From Carnimonas nigrificans ATCC BAA-78 (lineage in GTDB: Bacteria > Pseudomonadota > Gammaproteobacteria > Pseudomonadales > Halomonadaceae), in NCBI RefSeq assembly GCF_000526695.1, contig NZ_JAGO01000012.1, forward strand, positions 124,001-188,000: a stretch of DNA of 64,000 bases. Direction: 5' to 3'. The position numbers were made by a program, and so were the translations under genes. Positions 36,389-46,049 of this stretch are shown here, in pieces (position 1 is the stretch's first letter; every line of letters begins with the position of its first letter). The notes under the pieces are model-generated. The model was given only the letters and a program-made list of their open reading frames with translations. It searched no databases and was not told the origin of the DNA.

Positions 36389-39300
36389 TTACTCGCTGGA
36401 AGAGTGCTCCTGAGAGCGACGCTGTTCGCGAGGATCGTTGTGGGCGCGACTGCGACGCCGGCGAGTCGGTGCTGCGTTTGACTCGTCGTTGCTAAGGTCG
36501 CTCGCAGGAGATGATTCACTGGCTTCCTGCTTGCTTGCTACCTCAACCGGCTTCGTTTCGCTGGTCGCTTGCTCAGCCTTGGCCGGAGCCGCATCAGGTT
36601 TTTCCTGCGCCTTGGCGGCAGGTGCCGGAGCAGCGGTGGCAGCGGTTTCAGCCTGAGACGGAGCGGCTTCTTTCACGTCCTTTACGGCTTCTGTTTTCTC
36701 CACTTTCACCTGCTGCGCAACCTTGTCAGCCGGAGCCGCATCAGGCTTTTCCTGCGCTTTGGCGGAAGGTGCCGGAGCAGCGGTGGCAGTAGTGTCAGCC
36801 TGAGACGGGGCAACTTCTTTCACGTCTTTTACGGCTGCTGTTTTCTCTGCCTTTTCCGCTGCCTTGTTAGCCGGAATCTGCTCGGCCTTGGCTGGAGCCA
36901 CATCAGCCTTTTCCTGCGCCTTGGCGGCAGGCGCAGCAGCGGTGGCAGTGGTTTCAGCCTGCGCTGGCGCGACTTCCTTCTGTGCAGCAGGGGCTTTGGC
37001 GCTTACGGTCTGCTCGGTGGTCGCTGGTTTGACGGAGGTATCATCCCGTTTGGCAGTGGAAGCTGCCTCTTCAACATTGCTGTCACTCGGCGTAGCGGTA
37101 TCAGCACTCGGAGTTGCCTTGCTCTCTTCTTTGGGCGCAACTGGCTGCACTGCTGCTGAACCCTTCGCGTTTACGGCGGATGGTTGCTTTTGCTCGGCAG
37201 CCGATGGCGTTGCAGCGGTGGTAGTGTCTACCGGCGCAGATGCCTTGTGAGCAGTAGTCTTTGACGCAGGCTCTTCCGACTGACGGTCCTTGGCTGGTTT
37301 GTCATCAGAGGTCTCGCTGGAGGCGCCACTGTGGGGCTGCTCGCTTGCCGAAGCCTGCTGTGTCGCTTTACCTTGCGGTTTCGTGGGCACTGAAGCGGCT
37401 TGTGCAGTGCTGCTATCGACAGCCTTGGCACTGCGCTGGGCAGGCTGGTAGTCCGGTTCGGCAGCGGCACGGCCAAAGGTGCGATTACCGCCTGCTGCGG
37501 TGGCCGGAGCAGCTTCGCGGGCCGGTGCTACCTGCTCGACACGCTTGGCTTCTACGCCTACCAGTCCGTTGTGCACGTCTTCGTGCTCGTGGACTTCCTC
37601 AACAAACTTTTTGCTGGGCTGCTTCGCTTCAGCTTTAGCTTCGTTTTGCTGCGATGAAGCAGCACCGCGGGAAGTTGAAGTAGCGGCAGGAGTCGCAGGT
37701 GCTGTCTGCTGGGCATTGGCGTTATCGCTCAGCGCCTGCTGCTCGGCAACCGCATCCTTGTTCAGCGCACGATTACGGCTGCGCTTGCGCGGATTGTTGC
37801 GGGTACGCTTGGGGTGGTGCGGCTGCTGTTCACCGTTATTCGATGCGTTGGCGGGCTGGTTTTCCTTGCCTGCGTTCGCCTGTGCCGTACCGTTGGCGTC
37901 CTGCTGCTCGTTGCGTTTCTTGTCGGCCTGACCGCCATTGCGCTGATTATCACGCTGCGGCGCCTCGCGCTGGCTATCCTTGTTGCCTTGCGCAGAGCGC
38001 TGCTTGCCCTGGTTCTGGTCGCGATTATTGCCATTGCGCGGCTTGCCATTCTGCTGGGCATCATCGCTACGCTTTGACCGGTTACGGTTGTCAGAGGGCT
38101 TGTCACGCTGATCACTGTTGTCGCTGCGATTGGGCTGACTCTCTGCGCGCTTCTGCTCGGTCGGTTTGGCACGGTTGTTGGTACGACGGTTGTCGTTGCG
38201 CTTGTTGGCGCTGTTTTGCTGCTGAGCGGAGCGCTGTTTATCCTGCGCAGAAGTGTCGCTGGCGCTGCTGTTACGCGCTTCGGAGGAGCTGCTGGAGCTG
38301 CTGTCGTTGCCCAGCATACGGCCCAGGCTGCGCATTACTCGGGAGAGGAAGCCGGTGTCGTGTTCGGGCAGCGGCTGGCGCTCTTCGCTGGCAGGCTGAG
38401 TGTCCTGCTTGAGTGATGCGGGCGCAGGGGTGTTGTGGGAGACCGACTTCACGGCAGCTTCCGCACGCGGCACCAGTTTGCTCACGGAGTTTTCGGTCTG
38501 GGGAGCTTCATGCTGAGTGTCCAGCTCGAAGCTCGATTTACCCACTTCATCTTCTTCAAGCTGATCGTCGCGCAGACGCTGCACATCGTAGTGAGGCGTA
38601 TCCATCTCAGGCTCGGGCAGCAGCATGACACGCACCTGCTGACGGCGTTCGACATCGGCAAGCACATTACGCTTTTCGTTCAGCAGGTAGGTAGCAACCG
38701 CCACCGGCAGGGTCGCACGAATCTGGGCGCTGCGATCCTTCATCGCTTCTTCTTCGATCAAGCGCAGAATTGACAGCGACAGTGAACGTACATCGCGAAT
38801 CGTGCCCTGACCGTTACAGCGTGGGCAGACATGGCCGCTGGTTTCGCCAAGGGAAGGACGCAGGCGCTGACGCGACATCTCCATCAGGCCAAAACGCGAA
38901 ATGCGGCCGACCTGTACGCGCGCCCGGTCCAGCTTAAGCGCTTCACGCATGCGGTTTTCGACTTCGCGCTGATTCTTGGACGGCGACATGTCAATGAAGT
39001 CGATTACCACCAGACCGCCGGAGTCGCGCAAGCGTAGCTGACGGGCAATTTCGTCGGCTGCTTCAAGGTTGGTTTGCAGGGCGGTCTCTTCGATATCGCC
39101 ACCGCGCGTGGCGCGTGCAGAGTTGATATCAATGGAGACCAGCGCTTCAGTGATGTCGATGACAATCGCGCCGCCCGACGGCAGTTTGACTTCGCGCTGA
39201 TAGGCGGTTTCGATCTGAGATTCGATCTGGAAACGCGAGAAGAGCGGTACTTCGTCCTGATAGAACTTGATCTTCTGCTGATAGCTCGGCATGACCTGGG

Positions 39301-40033
39301 TAACGAACGACAGGGCCTCGTTGTGCACCTCTTCGCCGTCGATCAGTACTTCGCCGATATCAGGACGCAGGTAGTCGCGCATCGCGCGGATAATCACATT
39401 GGATTCGCGATAGATAAGGAAGGGGGCGGGGCGACGCTGTGCTTCTCCGGTAATGGCTTCCCATACCTGCACAAGATAGTCGAGATCCCATTGCAGCTCT
39501 TCGGTGGAGCGGCCAATGCCTGCGGTGCGCACGATGACGCCCATGCGTTCGGGCAGGTTCAGCTCGCCCATCGCTTCCTTGAGCTGGGCACGATCATCCC
39601 CTTCGATACGGCGTGAGATACCGCCAGCGCGAGGGTTGTTGGGCATCAGTACCAGAAAGCGTCCCGCCAGACTGATGAAGGTAGTGAGTGCGGCTCCTTT
39701 ATTGCCACGCTCTTCCTTGTCAACCTGAACGATGACTTCCTGGCCTTCCTTCAGCACCTCTTTGATGCTGGGACGGCCATTGCCCGAAGGCTCCTTGACG
39801 AAATATTCGCGTGCTACTTCCTTGAGCGGCAAAAAGCCGTGGCGATCGGCACCAAAGTCAACAAAGGCCGCTTCCAGGCTAGGCTCGATACGCGTAATGC
39901 GCGCTCGGTAAATATTGGCTTTCTTTTGCTCACGAGCGCCGGATTCGATATCAAGATCGTAAAGGCGTTGTCCATCCACCAGGGCGACGCGCAGCTCTTC
40001 CGGCTGGGTCGCGTTGATGAGCATTCTTTTCAT
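36389..40033 (-). CDS. rne: Ribonuclease E
   Basis: The main endonuclease of mRNA decay and rRNA/tRNA processing, scaffold of the degradosome at the inner membrane. 1214 aa, longer than E. coli (1061). The catalytic half is highly conserved: [20 protein letters not shown], an S1 domain (about 37-125), catalytic Asp residues in VSIDINSAR and [10 protein letters not shown], and the zinc-link CPRCNGQG. The second half (from about 500) is disordered: an Arg/Asn/Gln-rich RNA-binding stretch, a [16 protein letters not shown] basic patch, then Ala/Pro/Glu/Lys repeats and a basic end. A long upstream region suggests leader-mediated autoregulation. An RhlB-like helicase is encoded at 60.9 kb. Confidence 0.97.
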   Translation of the reverse strand: MKRMLINATQPEELRVALVDGQRLYDLDIESGAREQKKANIYRARITRIEPSLEAAFVDFGADRHGFLPLKEVAREYFVKEPSGNGRPSIKEVLKEGQEVIVQVDKEERGNKGAALTTFISLAGRFLVLMPNNPRAGGISRRIEGDDRAQLKEAMGELNLPERMGVIVRTAGIGRSTEELQWDLDYLVQVWEAITGEAQRRPAPFLIYRESNVIIRAMRDYLRPDIGEVLIDGEEVHNEALSFVTQVMPSYQQKIKFYQDEVPLFSRFQIESQIETAYQREVKLPSGGAIVIDITEALVSIDINSARATRGGDIEETALQTNLEAADEIARQLRLRDSGGLVVIDFIDMSPSKNQREVENRMREALKLDRARVQVGRISRFGLMEMSRQRLRPSLGETSGHVCPRCNGQGTIRDVRSLSLSILRLIEEEAMKDRSAQIRATLPVAVATYLLNEKRNVLADVERRQQVRVMLLPEPEMDTPHYDVQRLRDDQLEEDEVGKSSFELDTQHEAPQTENSVSKLVPRAEAAVKSVSHNTPAPASLKQDTQPASEERQPLPEHDTGFLSRVMRSLGRMLGNDSSSSSSSEARNSSASDTSAQDKQRSAQQQNSANKRNDNRRTNNRAKPTEQKRAESQPNRSDNSDQRDKPSDNRNRSKRSDDAQQNGKPRNGNNRDQNQGKQRSAQGNKDSQREAPQRDNQRNGGQADKKRNEQQDANGTAQANAGKENQPANASNNGEQQPHHPKRTRNNPRKRSRNRALNKDAVAEQQALSDNANAQQTAPATPAATSTSRGAASSQQNEAKAEAKQPSKKFVEEVHEHEDVHNGLVGVEAKRVEQVAPAREAAPATAAGGNRTFGRAAAEPDYQPAQRSAKAVDSSTAQAASVPTKPQGKATQQASASEQPHSGASSETSDDKPAKDRQSEEPASKTTAHKASAPVDTTTAATPSAAEQKQPSAVNAKGSAAVQPVAPKEESKATPSADTATPSDSNVEEAASTAKRDDTSVKPATTEQTVSAKAPAAQKEVAPAQAETTATAAAPAAKAQEKADVAPAKAEQIPANKAAEKAEKTAAVKDVKEVAPSQADTTATAAPAPSAKAQEKPDAAPADKVAQQVKVEKTEAVKDVKEAAPSQAETAATAAPAPAAKAQEKPDAAPAKAEQATSETKPVEVASKQEASESSPASDLSNDESNAAPTRRRRSRAHNDPREQRRSQEHSSSE
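36560..37000 (-). repeat. Tandem repeats in the rne tail (about 49-54 codons each)
   Basis: Three imperfect copies, seen in DNA as CCGGAGCCGCATCAGG-like blocks at 36583, 36730 and 36892 (spacing 147 and 162 bases, both multiples of three). In protein they read [12 protein letters not shown], then [18 protein letters not shown] and [10 protein letters not shown]. They lie in the disordered C-terminal part of RNase E. Confidence 0.8.
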
Positions 40034-40666
40034 GTCGTCTCGCTGACTTGTCGCACCGGGCGAGGGCGTCGGCGAACCGCTACTTGCTTTGTGTTGTGCT
40101 CAGTGCATGTTGGTCAGTGGCCTTGTGAAAACACCGTTAGCGCTGTTTGGCTAATCTAACGAGGTGGTCACAAGCGCTCAAATATGGTCATGTTGAGTAC
40201 GCAGCGGCACCAGAAACATGATGCGGTGGCAGTTGGCCAACCGGTTTCAGTGCTTGCCGCCAGACACCTGGCATCTGTCGATTCGAAGACGCCGATTCCG
40301 GTACGGAAATAAAAGTTGAGTTCCGTGATTGTCGAAACCGGTCGTTGGCACCCAGTCTACGTGGACCGACCAATGCTGATGACAGGCGGGGCGTTCCTTA
40401 CCTTTAGTGAACGCGAAAATGACTCGATGCTGGCCCATCGCGACCCGAGCGCTGCTTGTTTGGCGAGCTGGCGGCGTTGTGTGGGCAAGGGCGTACAGTG
40501 GGTGACGCCTTCAGCATTGATATTTTCGATAACTATCCAGCCTGCAATCGGCGTTGCTGGTATCCACGCACTTGGCGTGCTGTTGTATCTGTTGCCTGGC
40601 CCGCATGTGCTTGTTTCGTGGGCGCTTTCCGGTATTTGGCACGTATTTCGATGTGCTTTCCGAGGC
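40034..40666 (-). other. Probable long rne 5' leader and rne-rluC intergenic region
   Basis: About 800 bases separate divergent rne and rluC. On the rne side a leader of about 630 bases is predicted from the candidate promoter at 40673-40701. It contains a 9-base inverted repeat ACCGGTTTC/GAAACCGGT (40240-40248 and 40334-40342) that could close a folded domain, with a small TTCCG-GTA-CGGAA hairpin inside. A 133-codon open frame at 40316-40717 on the other strand has no family resemblance and is not called. Confidence 0.4.
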
Positions 40667-40672
40667 CTTCGG

Positions 40673-40701
40673 AATATAGCAATCTTTGTTACGTCGAGCA
40701 A
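40673..40701 (-). promoter_or_regulatory. Candidate rne promoter
   Basis: Read toward rne: TTGCTC, 17 bases, TATATT. Four of six -35 and five of six -10 positions agree with sigma-70 consensus. On the opposite strand TATAAA at 40706 could serve rluC. Confidence 0.45.
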
Positions 40702-40856
40702 TGTTTATAAAGGTTAACGAAAGTGGCGTTATTTGCCATGCGTAAAAGAAGTTGGGCGGCGAGTTGTCTATGAGGCGCGTTTTCAGGGAAGATAGCCAGC
40801 TTGCGGCGATCGAATGTCGGTGATGTCGCCAAATGAATGCGGTGCAGGGTGTCGGT

Positions 40857-41831
40857 ATGTCGCTAAATGATAGCGCTAAACAAGCAGGAACGGGTCAACA
40901 GGTTCAGTGGCTCGAAGTAGATGGCAATCAAGCAGGGCAGCGGCTTGATAATTTTCTGATGGCGCGCCTCAAGGGGGTGCCGCGCACCCTGGTGTATCGC
41001 ATCATCCGCAAGGGGGAAGTGCGCGTTAACAAGTCGCGGGCCAAGGCAGATACCCGTATTGCCGAAGGCGATGTTGTGCGCGTACCGCCGCTGCGCATGG
41101 CGCCTCAGGAGGCAGTGCAGGAGGTGTCGGATAACCTGCGGCGGGTGTTGCTCTCGAGCGTTATTGCCGAAACCGATGGCTGGCTGGCGGTCAACAAACC
41201 CTCGGGGCTTTCGGTGCACGGTGGGACCGGCGTCAAGATCGGTCTGATCGAAGCGCTGCGTCAGGTACGAACCGATCTGTCGTTTATCGAACTGGTGCAT
41301 CGCATTGATCGCGATACCTCGGGCTGTCTGCTGATTGCCAAAAGCCGCGAGGCATTGTTGCGCTTAAGCGATGATATCAAGAACAAACGCATGGACAAGC
41401 GCTATATGGGGCTGGTAGAAGGCCGCTGGCCTGCTACGCGGGAGTGGGTGTCGGCGCCGCTGTTGCGTTACGAATCGGGCAATGGCGAGCGTCGGGTCAA
41501 GGTTGATAAAACCGGCAAACGCTCACGCACTACCTTCAATGTGATCGAAACCTTTGAAGGCGCCACCTTGATTGAAGCGTCGCCGATTACCGGGCGTACT
41601 CACCAGATTCGTGTGCATGCTGCTCATAGCGGTCATCCTCTTCTGCATGATGCCAAATATGGCAGTCGCCAGGGTGAGCGTCTGGCCGCCCAGTGGGGGT
41701 TGGAGCGGCTGTTTCTGCATGCACGCTCCCTCGCCTTTGATGATCCTTTTACGGGAAAACGCATCGAGCTGAAAGCGCGCCTTGATCCAGCGTTGCAAGC
41801 CGTGATCGAGCGGGCGCGCCAGCCGCAATAG
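40857..41831 (+). CDS. rluC: 23S rRNA pseudouridine synthase RluC
   Basis: Isomerises specific uridines of 23S rRNA (positions 955, 2504 and 2580 in E. coli). 324 aa. An N-terminal S4 RNA-binding domain (AGQRLDNFLMARLKGVPRTLVYRIIRKGEVRVNK) precedes the RluA-type catalytic domain with the nucleophilic Asp in HRIDRDTSGCLL and later ITGRTHQIRVHAAHSGHP. The ATG at 40857 has AGGG seven bases upstream; an ATG at 40833 is in frame but weaker. Divergent from rne, the arrangement seen in E. coli and Pseudomonas. Confidence 0.95.
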   Translation: MSLNDSAKQAGTGQQVQWLEVDGNQAGQRLDNFLMARLKGVPRTLVYRIIRKGEVRVNKSRAKADTRIAEGDVVRVPPLRMAPQEAVQEVSDNLRRVLLSSVIAETDGWLAVNKPSGLSVHGGTGVKIGLIEALRQVRTDLSFIELVHRIDRDTSGCLLIAKSREALLRLSDDIKNKRMDKRYMGLVEGRWPATREWVSAPLLRYESGNGERRVKVDKTGKRSRTTFNVIETFEGATLIEASPITGRTHQIRVHAAHSGHPLLHDAKYGSRQGERLAAQWGLERLFLHARSLAFDDPFTGKRIELKARLDPALQAVIERARQPQ

Positions 41832-41913
41832 CGGGTGGGTGCAGGTGAAAAGGATGCGGATGAAGGGGAGGACGATGTGCCGGATAGCGCTGGAAAAGGG
41901 AGCGTGATTCACG

Positions 41914-42576
41914 ATGCGATATTCGTTGGTAGTCTTTGATTGGGACGGCACGCTCATGAATTCGGTGCCGCGTATTGTCAAGGCGATGCAGTGGGCCGCC
42001 CGGGATATCGGTATCGACGTGTTCAGCGACCGCCAGGTGCGGGATATCATCGGCCTTGGGTTGCCGGAGGCCATTGCCATGCTGGCACCGACGCTGAATG
42101 CCCATCAGGCGGATCAATTGCGCCAACGCTATGTTGTGCGTTTCGGTGAAATTGCAGCCAACGAGGCTGCCGATCGTTTCTTCGACGGTATCGACACCAT
42201 GCTGGCTGCGCTCTCTGAGCAGGGCGTACGGTTGGCAATCGCTACCGGTAAAGGAATGCCGGGGCTGAAGCGGGCACTGGCGGCGCATCCTGCTCAACAG
42301 CCGCTGTTTAGCGCCTTGAAGAGCGCGGATATTACCCGTTCAAAGCCAGATCCGTTGATGTTGCAGCAGTTGCTTGATGAAACTGGCGTGGCGCCTGCCG
42401 AGGCGGTGATGGTTGGCGATAGCATGTACGATATGCAGATGGCTGTCCGTGCGGGAACTGCCGCCATCGGTGTTTCCTGGGGAGTACATGGCAGCGGCCA
42501 ACTGCTTGAAAACGGTGTGCAGCGCGTGGCCGGCACGCCAGAAGAGTTGTCAGCGTGGCTCACTGCTTCAGCGTAA
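41914..42576 (+). CDS. HAD-family phosphatase (phosphoglycolate phosphatase-like)
   Basis: 220 aa. HAD motif I FDWDGTLMNS, motif II IATGK, motif III Lys in SKPDP, motif IV GDSMYDMQMA; the helical cap lies between motifs I and II. Phosphoglycolate and pyrophosphatase activities are possible; the substrate is not decided by sequence. The gene between rluC and sppA is conserved in pseudomonads. It starts 82 bases after rluC and may share its transcript. Confidence 0.9.
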   Translation: MRYSLVVFDWDGTLMNSVPRIVKAMQWAARDIGIDVFSDRQVRDIIGLGLPEAIAMLAPTLNAHQADQLRQRYVVRFGEIAANEAADRFFDGIDTMLAALSEQGVRLAIATGKGMPGLKRALAAHPAQQPLFSALKSADITRSKPDPLMLQQLLDETGVAPAEAVMVGDSMYDMQMAVRAGTAAIGVSWGVHGSGQLLENGVQRVAGTPEELSAWLTASA

Positions 42577-42723
42577 TGACATGATGCAGGGGCGCTACAG
42601 GCTCCGTATTCAGCGTCGGGCCATAGGTAGTGAGGAAGCGCGTGGCGTATTCTGCTTGCCTTTATATGACTTTGCGGCATGGCAAGGTGTTATGTCGCCT
42701 ACATCGGGAAGTGTATTACGACG

Positions 42724-43740
42724 ATGAGTAACGATCATTGGAACGAAGGTAGCGAGCGGCAGCCTGAGGCCGCTCCATCCTACTCAAGGGCAGAGCGTGA
42801 AGCTCAGGCAGCGCTCTATTCGCTCGCGCAGGAAGCGTTGAAGGAAAAACGCCGTAGCCGCCGCTGGAAGATTTTCTTCCGGCTGGTGTGGCTGCTGGTG
42901 ATTGTAGCGGTGGCGGCGAGTATCTACACCGCGACACGTTCAGGATCGAGTTCGTCTCCCGATGGCGGCGATTTTGTCGGTGTCGTTGAGCTGGAAGGCG
43001 TTATTTCAAGCGACTCTGAAGCCAGTGCCCAGCGCATGATAAAAGGCATTGATAAAGCCTACGACAGCAATGCCAAGGCGGTAGTGGTGCACATCAACAG
43101 CCCCGGCGGTACACCGGTGCAGGCCGCCAGAATCTACGATGAAATCATGCGGTTGCGTAAGGAGGGCAACAAGCCCATTTACGCGGTCATCGAAGATATC
43201 GGTGCGAGCGGTGCCTACTATGTCGCTTCTGGGGCCGACAGGATCTACGCCTCTCCATCGAGTCTGGTTGGGTCGATTGGCGTGATCTACTCTGGCTTTG
43301 GATTTGAAGATGTCCTGAAAAAGGCAGGTGTGGAGCGTCGCGTATTCACTGCCGGTGAGAACAAGGATTTCCTCGATCCCTTCAAGGGCGTAACACCGCA
43401 GCAACAGCAGTTCTGGCAGCATTTGCTGGATATTACCCATCAGCAGTTCATTAACGATGTAAAAGCAGGCCGTGGTGATCGCTTGAAAGATGACCCCGAG
43501 CTGTTCAGTGGGCTGGTATGGAGTGGAGAGCAGGCGCGCGAGCTTGGCTTGATTGATGAAGTGAAAACCTTCGATCAGGTGATCCGTGAGCAGGTGGGCA
43601 GTCTGGACAATACCGTTGACTTCACCCCGAACTCCGATCCTTTCGAGCGTATTGGCAAACGTCTCGGCGTGATGGCGTCGTCGGCGCTTGGCCTTGGTAC
43701 TGCTTCATCAGTGACACCGCTGCGTGCCGAAATGAAATAG
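42724..43740 (+). CDS. sppA: SppA-type signal peptide peptidase (short form)
   Basis: Inner-membrane serine peptidase that degrades cleaved signal peptides. 338 aa, the single-domain form rather than the 67 kDa double-domain E. coli SppA. A basic, cytoplasmic N-terminus of about 55 residues is followed by one membrane helix (FRLVWLLVIVAVAASIY). The peptidase S49 core has VVHINSPGGTPVQA, the nucleophile Ser in IGASGAYYVASGADRIYA, and a Lys in GENKDFLDPF consistent with the Ser-Lys dyad. The frame extends upstream to 42679, but the ATG at 42724 gives the family-like N-terminus. A terminator follows. Confidence 0.93.
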   Translation: MSNDHWNEGSERQPEAAPSYSRAEREAQAALYSLAQEALKEKRRSRRWKIFFRLVWLLVIVAVAASIYTATRSGSSSSPDGGDFVGVVELEGVISSDSEASAQRMIKGIDKAYDSNAKAVVVHINSPGGTPVQAARIYDEIMRLRKEGNKPIYAVIEDIGASGAYYVASGADRIYASPSSLVGSIGVIYSGFGFEDVLKKAGVERRVFTAGENKDFLDPFKGVTPQQQQFWQHLLDITHQQFINDVKAGRGDRLKDDPELFSGLVWSGEQARELGLIDEVKTFDQVIREQVGSLDNTVDFTPNSDPFERIGKRLGVMASSALGLGTASSVTPLRAEMK

Positions 43741-43770
43741 TCATAGCTATATAGCGAATAGTGGTGAATG

Positions 43771-43798
43771 AGGCGGCCTGAGAAGGGCCGCCTTTTTT
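43771..43798 (+). terminator. Rho-independent terminator after sppA
   Basis: AGGCGGCC pairs with GGCCGCCT around a seven-base loop, followed by TTTTTT. Confidence 0.9.
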
Positions 43799-44135
43799 AT
43801 CGAGGTGATGCGCTGAGTGCTGTTGTGCTGTGCTGGGCAGGGTATGTCGGTAGAAAAACTGGCTGAACATTACCTTTAGAAGATGAGAGGGGAAACAGCA
43901 AGGAAATAGCGCACTCTATAAGGCTTCTTGCAGAAGGTGCGGTAATCTGTGGAAATTCGCTAAAGAAGAGCGTGTTTACTTGCCGATTAAATAGAACGCA
44001 TTCGAATTTTTACGGTGCCTTTTAAGCGGCGAAGACGTGCGGTACTTTTAGCCGCCGCTATTAGCCGCTTCTATATAAGAATGTTTGCGTGCCGGAAAAT
44101 GGCACGCTTGCCTGAACACTAAACGCATGTAAACT
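43799..44135. other. AT-rich upstream region of the yceD-fab cluster
   Basis: About 340 bases with no gene, more AT-rich than the neighbours. It contains two TTAGCCGC motifs 13 bases apart (44048 and 44061), the second followed by an AT-rich TATATA stretch, and a 7-bp inverted repeat GCGTGCC/GGCACGC (44087-44107) shortly before the candidate yceD promoter. These could be operators for fatty-acid synthesis genes. Confidence 0.4.
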
Positions 44136-44164
44136 TTGACAGGAAAGGGGGGAGTCCCTATCAT
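44136..44164 (+). promoter_or_regulatory. Strong sigma-70 promoter directly before yceD
   Basis: TTGACA, 17 bases, TATCAT: a perfect -35 and a five-of-six -10. The start of transcription would fall within a few bases of the yceD ATG at 44174. Confidence 0.75.
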
Positions 44165-44173
44165 TGCGCGCCT

Positions 44174-44686
44174 ATGTCTATCACGCGAATTCCTCACACC
44201 GTTGAGCCTTATCGGCTAGCGGCCGCAGCAGAATACCTTGAGGGTAATGTCCCCCTTGAGAAGATGCCGCGTCTTCTTGAAGCCGTGGGCGAGCAGCAAG
44301 GGGAATGTGCTGTGCGGTTGCAGTTCGGCGTCGATGAGCAGGCGCAGCGCTACATCGAAGGAGCTATTGAAGCTCAGGTGATGATGGAGTGCCAGCGCTG
44401 TCTGCAGCAGCTGCCGGTAGATATCAGTGCCGACTTCCTGCTCGGGCTTTTGGCCGGCGATAGCCAGGCGGCTCATCTTCCGAAACGCTACGATCCCGTG
44501 ATCATTGAGAATGATCAACTGGATCTCTGGTCGATTGTCGAAGAAGAGCTGTTGCTTGATCTTCCGCAAGTGGCTTATCACCAGGAGGGTGAGTGCCCGG
44601 TGTCGAAAGAGCAGTTGCAAAGCGGTGATGAGATAGAAACGCACAATCCTTTCAGCGTACTGAATGCGTTGAAGTCAAAAAACTGA
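44174..44686 (+). CDS. yceD: YceD/DUF177 family protein
   Basis: 170 aa, cytoplasmic. It matches the DUF177 family linked to large-subunit rRNA processing: [14 protein letters not shown] (the CxxC-type segment), an acidic core [26 protein letters not shown] and the C-terminal [13 protein letters not shown]. The conserved pairing with rpmF is present. The start aligns with other YceD proteins, but there is no nearby ribosome-binding site, and the candidate promoter places the transcription start only a few bases upstream, so the mRNA may be leaderless. Confidence 0.92.
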   Translation: MSITRIPHTVEPYRLAAAAEYLEGNVPLEKMPRLLEAVGEQQGECAVRLQFGVDEQAQRYIEGAIEAQVMMECQRCLQQLPVDISADFLLGLLAGDSQAAHLPKRYDPVIIENDQLDLWSIVEEELLLDLPQVAYHQEGECPVSKEQLQSGDEIETHNPFSVLNALKSKN

Positions 44687-44729
44687 TGTGCCGGGGTTGT
44701 TCCCGGAATTTACTTGCAGGAGATTTAAC

Positions 44730-44906
44730 ATGGCTGTTCAACAGAACCGCAAATCCCGTTCCAAGCGCAACATGCGTCGCGCTCACGATAGCCTTAGCAC
44801 CGCAGCACTGGCCACTGACCAGGAAACCGGTACTACTCACCGTCGCCACCACGTTGCGCCTGACGGTTTCTACCGTGGCCGCAAGGTTGTTGACGTCGAG
44901 TCCTGA
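44730..44906 (+). CDS. rpmF: 50S ribosomal protein L32
   Basis: 58 aa, basic. [20 protein letters not shown] is the classic L32 start, followed by the conserved His/Arg-rich [23 protein letters not shown] lies seven bases upstream of the ATG. The four-Cys zinc form is not present, as in other gammaproteobacteria. Lies between yceD and plsX, the widely conserved junction between ribosome and membrane-lipid genes. Confidence 0.98.
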   Translation: MAVQQNRKSRSKRNMRRAHDSLSTAALATDQETGTTHRRHHVAPDGFYRGRKVVDVES

Positions 44907-44944
44907 TTCGACGTTTCGACTGAACACGCTGGGGCAGTCGATAT

Positions 44945-45964
44945 ATGCATCTCGCGATTGACGCGATGGGCGGGGACCAAGGTCCCCGCGCTGCTATCGG
45001 AGGGTGCCTTCAGGCATTGCGCCAATATCCCAGCCTCTCCCTCACCCTCTATGGGCAGCAGGCCGCGCTTGAGCACTATTTGTCCTCGTCCTCCCTGTCA
45101 GCGCTTGGCAAACGTATCACGCTGAAACACATCGCTGGTGTGCTTTCGACGTCGATGTCACCCTCCGCAGTGCTCCGTAATACTTCCTGTACGACGACTG
45201 AAATGACCAGTCTGCATGCTGCTGTAGGAGCAGTTGCCGATGGTGATGCCGACGGCTGCGTCAGTGGTGGCGATACGGGGGCATTGATGGCACTCTCCCG
45301 CCAGCGGGTAGGGATGCTGGAAGGTATTGCGCGTCCGGCGATCAGTTCGCCGATCCCAACGTTGGGAAAGCGCTGTTATCTGCTTGATCTGGGTGCCAAT
45401 GTTGACTGCCAGCCGCGCCATCTGGTGCAGTTTGCCGAGATGGGTAGTCAAATGGTGCGTTTGCTTGATGGCGTTGAACGCCCCCGCGTGGCGGTATTGA
45501 ATATTGGCTCCGAGCAGCACAAGGGTGGAAGATTGCAGCGAACCACCCATGAGTTGCTGAATGCCCGTACTGAGCACTGCTTTGAGTACTGTGGCTTTAT
45601 CGAAGGTGATGCAATATTCAATGGCGCCATTGATGTGGTGGTGTGTGATGGCTTCGTAGGGAATGTCGCGCTCAAGACCAGTGAGGGGTTGACTCGCCTG
45701 CTGGCTGATCGTTTGCAGGCTGCCTTCAGCACCAGTTTGGTGGCACGCCTTGTAAGTTTGTTGGCGCGTCCGGCGCTCGCGCGTTTTCGCGAAGAGATGA
45801 ATCCGGTGCGCTACAATGGAGCCTCGTTACTGGGGCTTGCAGGTACGGTGGTGAAAAGCCACGGTGCTGCCGATTCACGGGGCTTCTTCTACGCTGTCGA
45901 GCGTGCCGTAAAGGAAGTTCACGAACAGCTGCCACAGCGCCTGAAGGCGAGCCTCGCGGTTTAA
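44945..45964 (+). CDS. plsX: Phosphate acyltransferase PlsX
   Basis: Converts acyl-ACP and phosphate to acyl-phosphate, feeding phospholipid synthesis at the membrane. 339 aa. N-terminal LAIDAMGGDQGPRAAIGG, central CVSGGDTGALMALS, LLDLGANVDCQP, CDGFVGNVALKTSEG and the C-terminal GASLLGLAGTVVKSHG are family signatures. In E. coli fabH follows plsX, but here fabD follows directly, as in Pseudomonas. Confidence 0.96.
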   Translation: MHLAIDAMGGDQGPRAAIGGCLQALRQYPSLSLTLYGQQAALEHYLSSSSLSALGKRITLKHIAGVLSTSMSPSAVLRNTSCTTTEMTSLHAAVGAVADGDADGCVSGGDTGALMALSRQRVGMLEGIARPAISSPIPTLGKRCYLLDLGANVDCQPRHLVQFAEMGSQMVRLLDGVERPRVAVLNIGSEQHKGGRLQRTTHELLNARTEHCFEYCGFIEGDAIFNGAIDVVVCDGFVGNVALKTSEGLTRLLADRLQAAFSTSLVARLVSLLARPALARFREEMNPVRYNGASLLGLAGTVVKSHGAADSRGFFYAVERAVKEVHEQLPQRLKASLAV

Positions 45965-46049
45965 GGGGCACGTGGCGGGCTTTTGGAGAGAGGTATCGAA
46001 CCTGGCCAGTCAGCAGTGTCGATGCGAAATAAAACGGAAGGATGAATAG

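Noticed and set aside
40316-40717. 133-codon frame in the rne-rluC gap with hydrophobic stretches
   Set aside because: No ribosome-binding site or family resemblance, and an equally long frame exists on the other strand; the region is better explained as leader and promoters.
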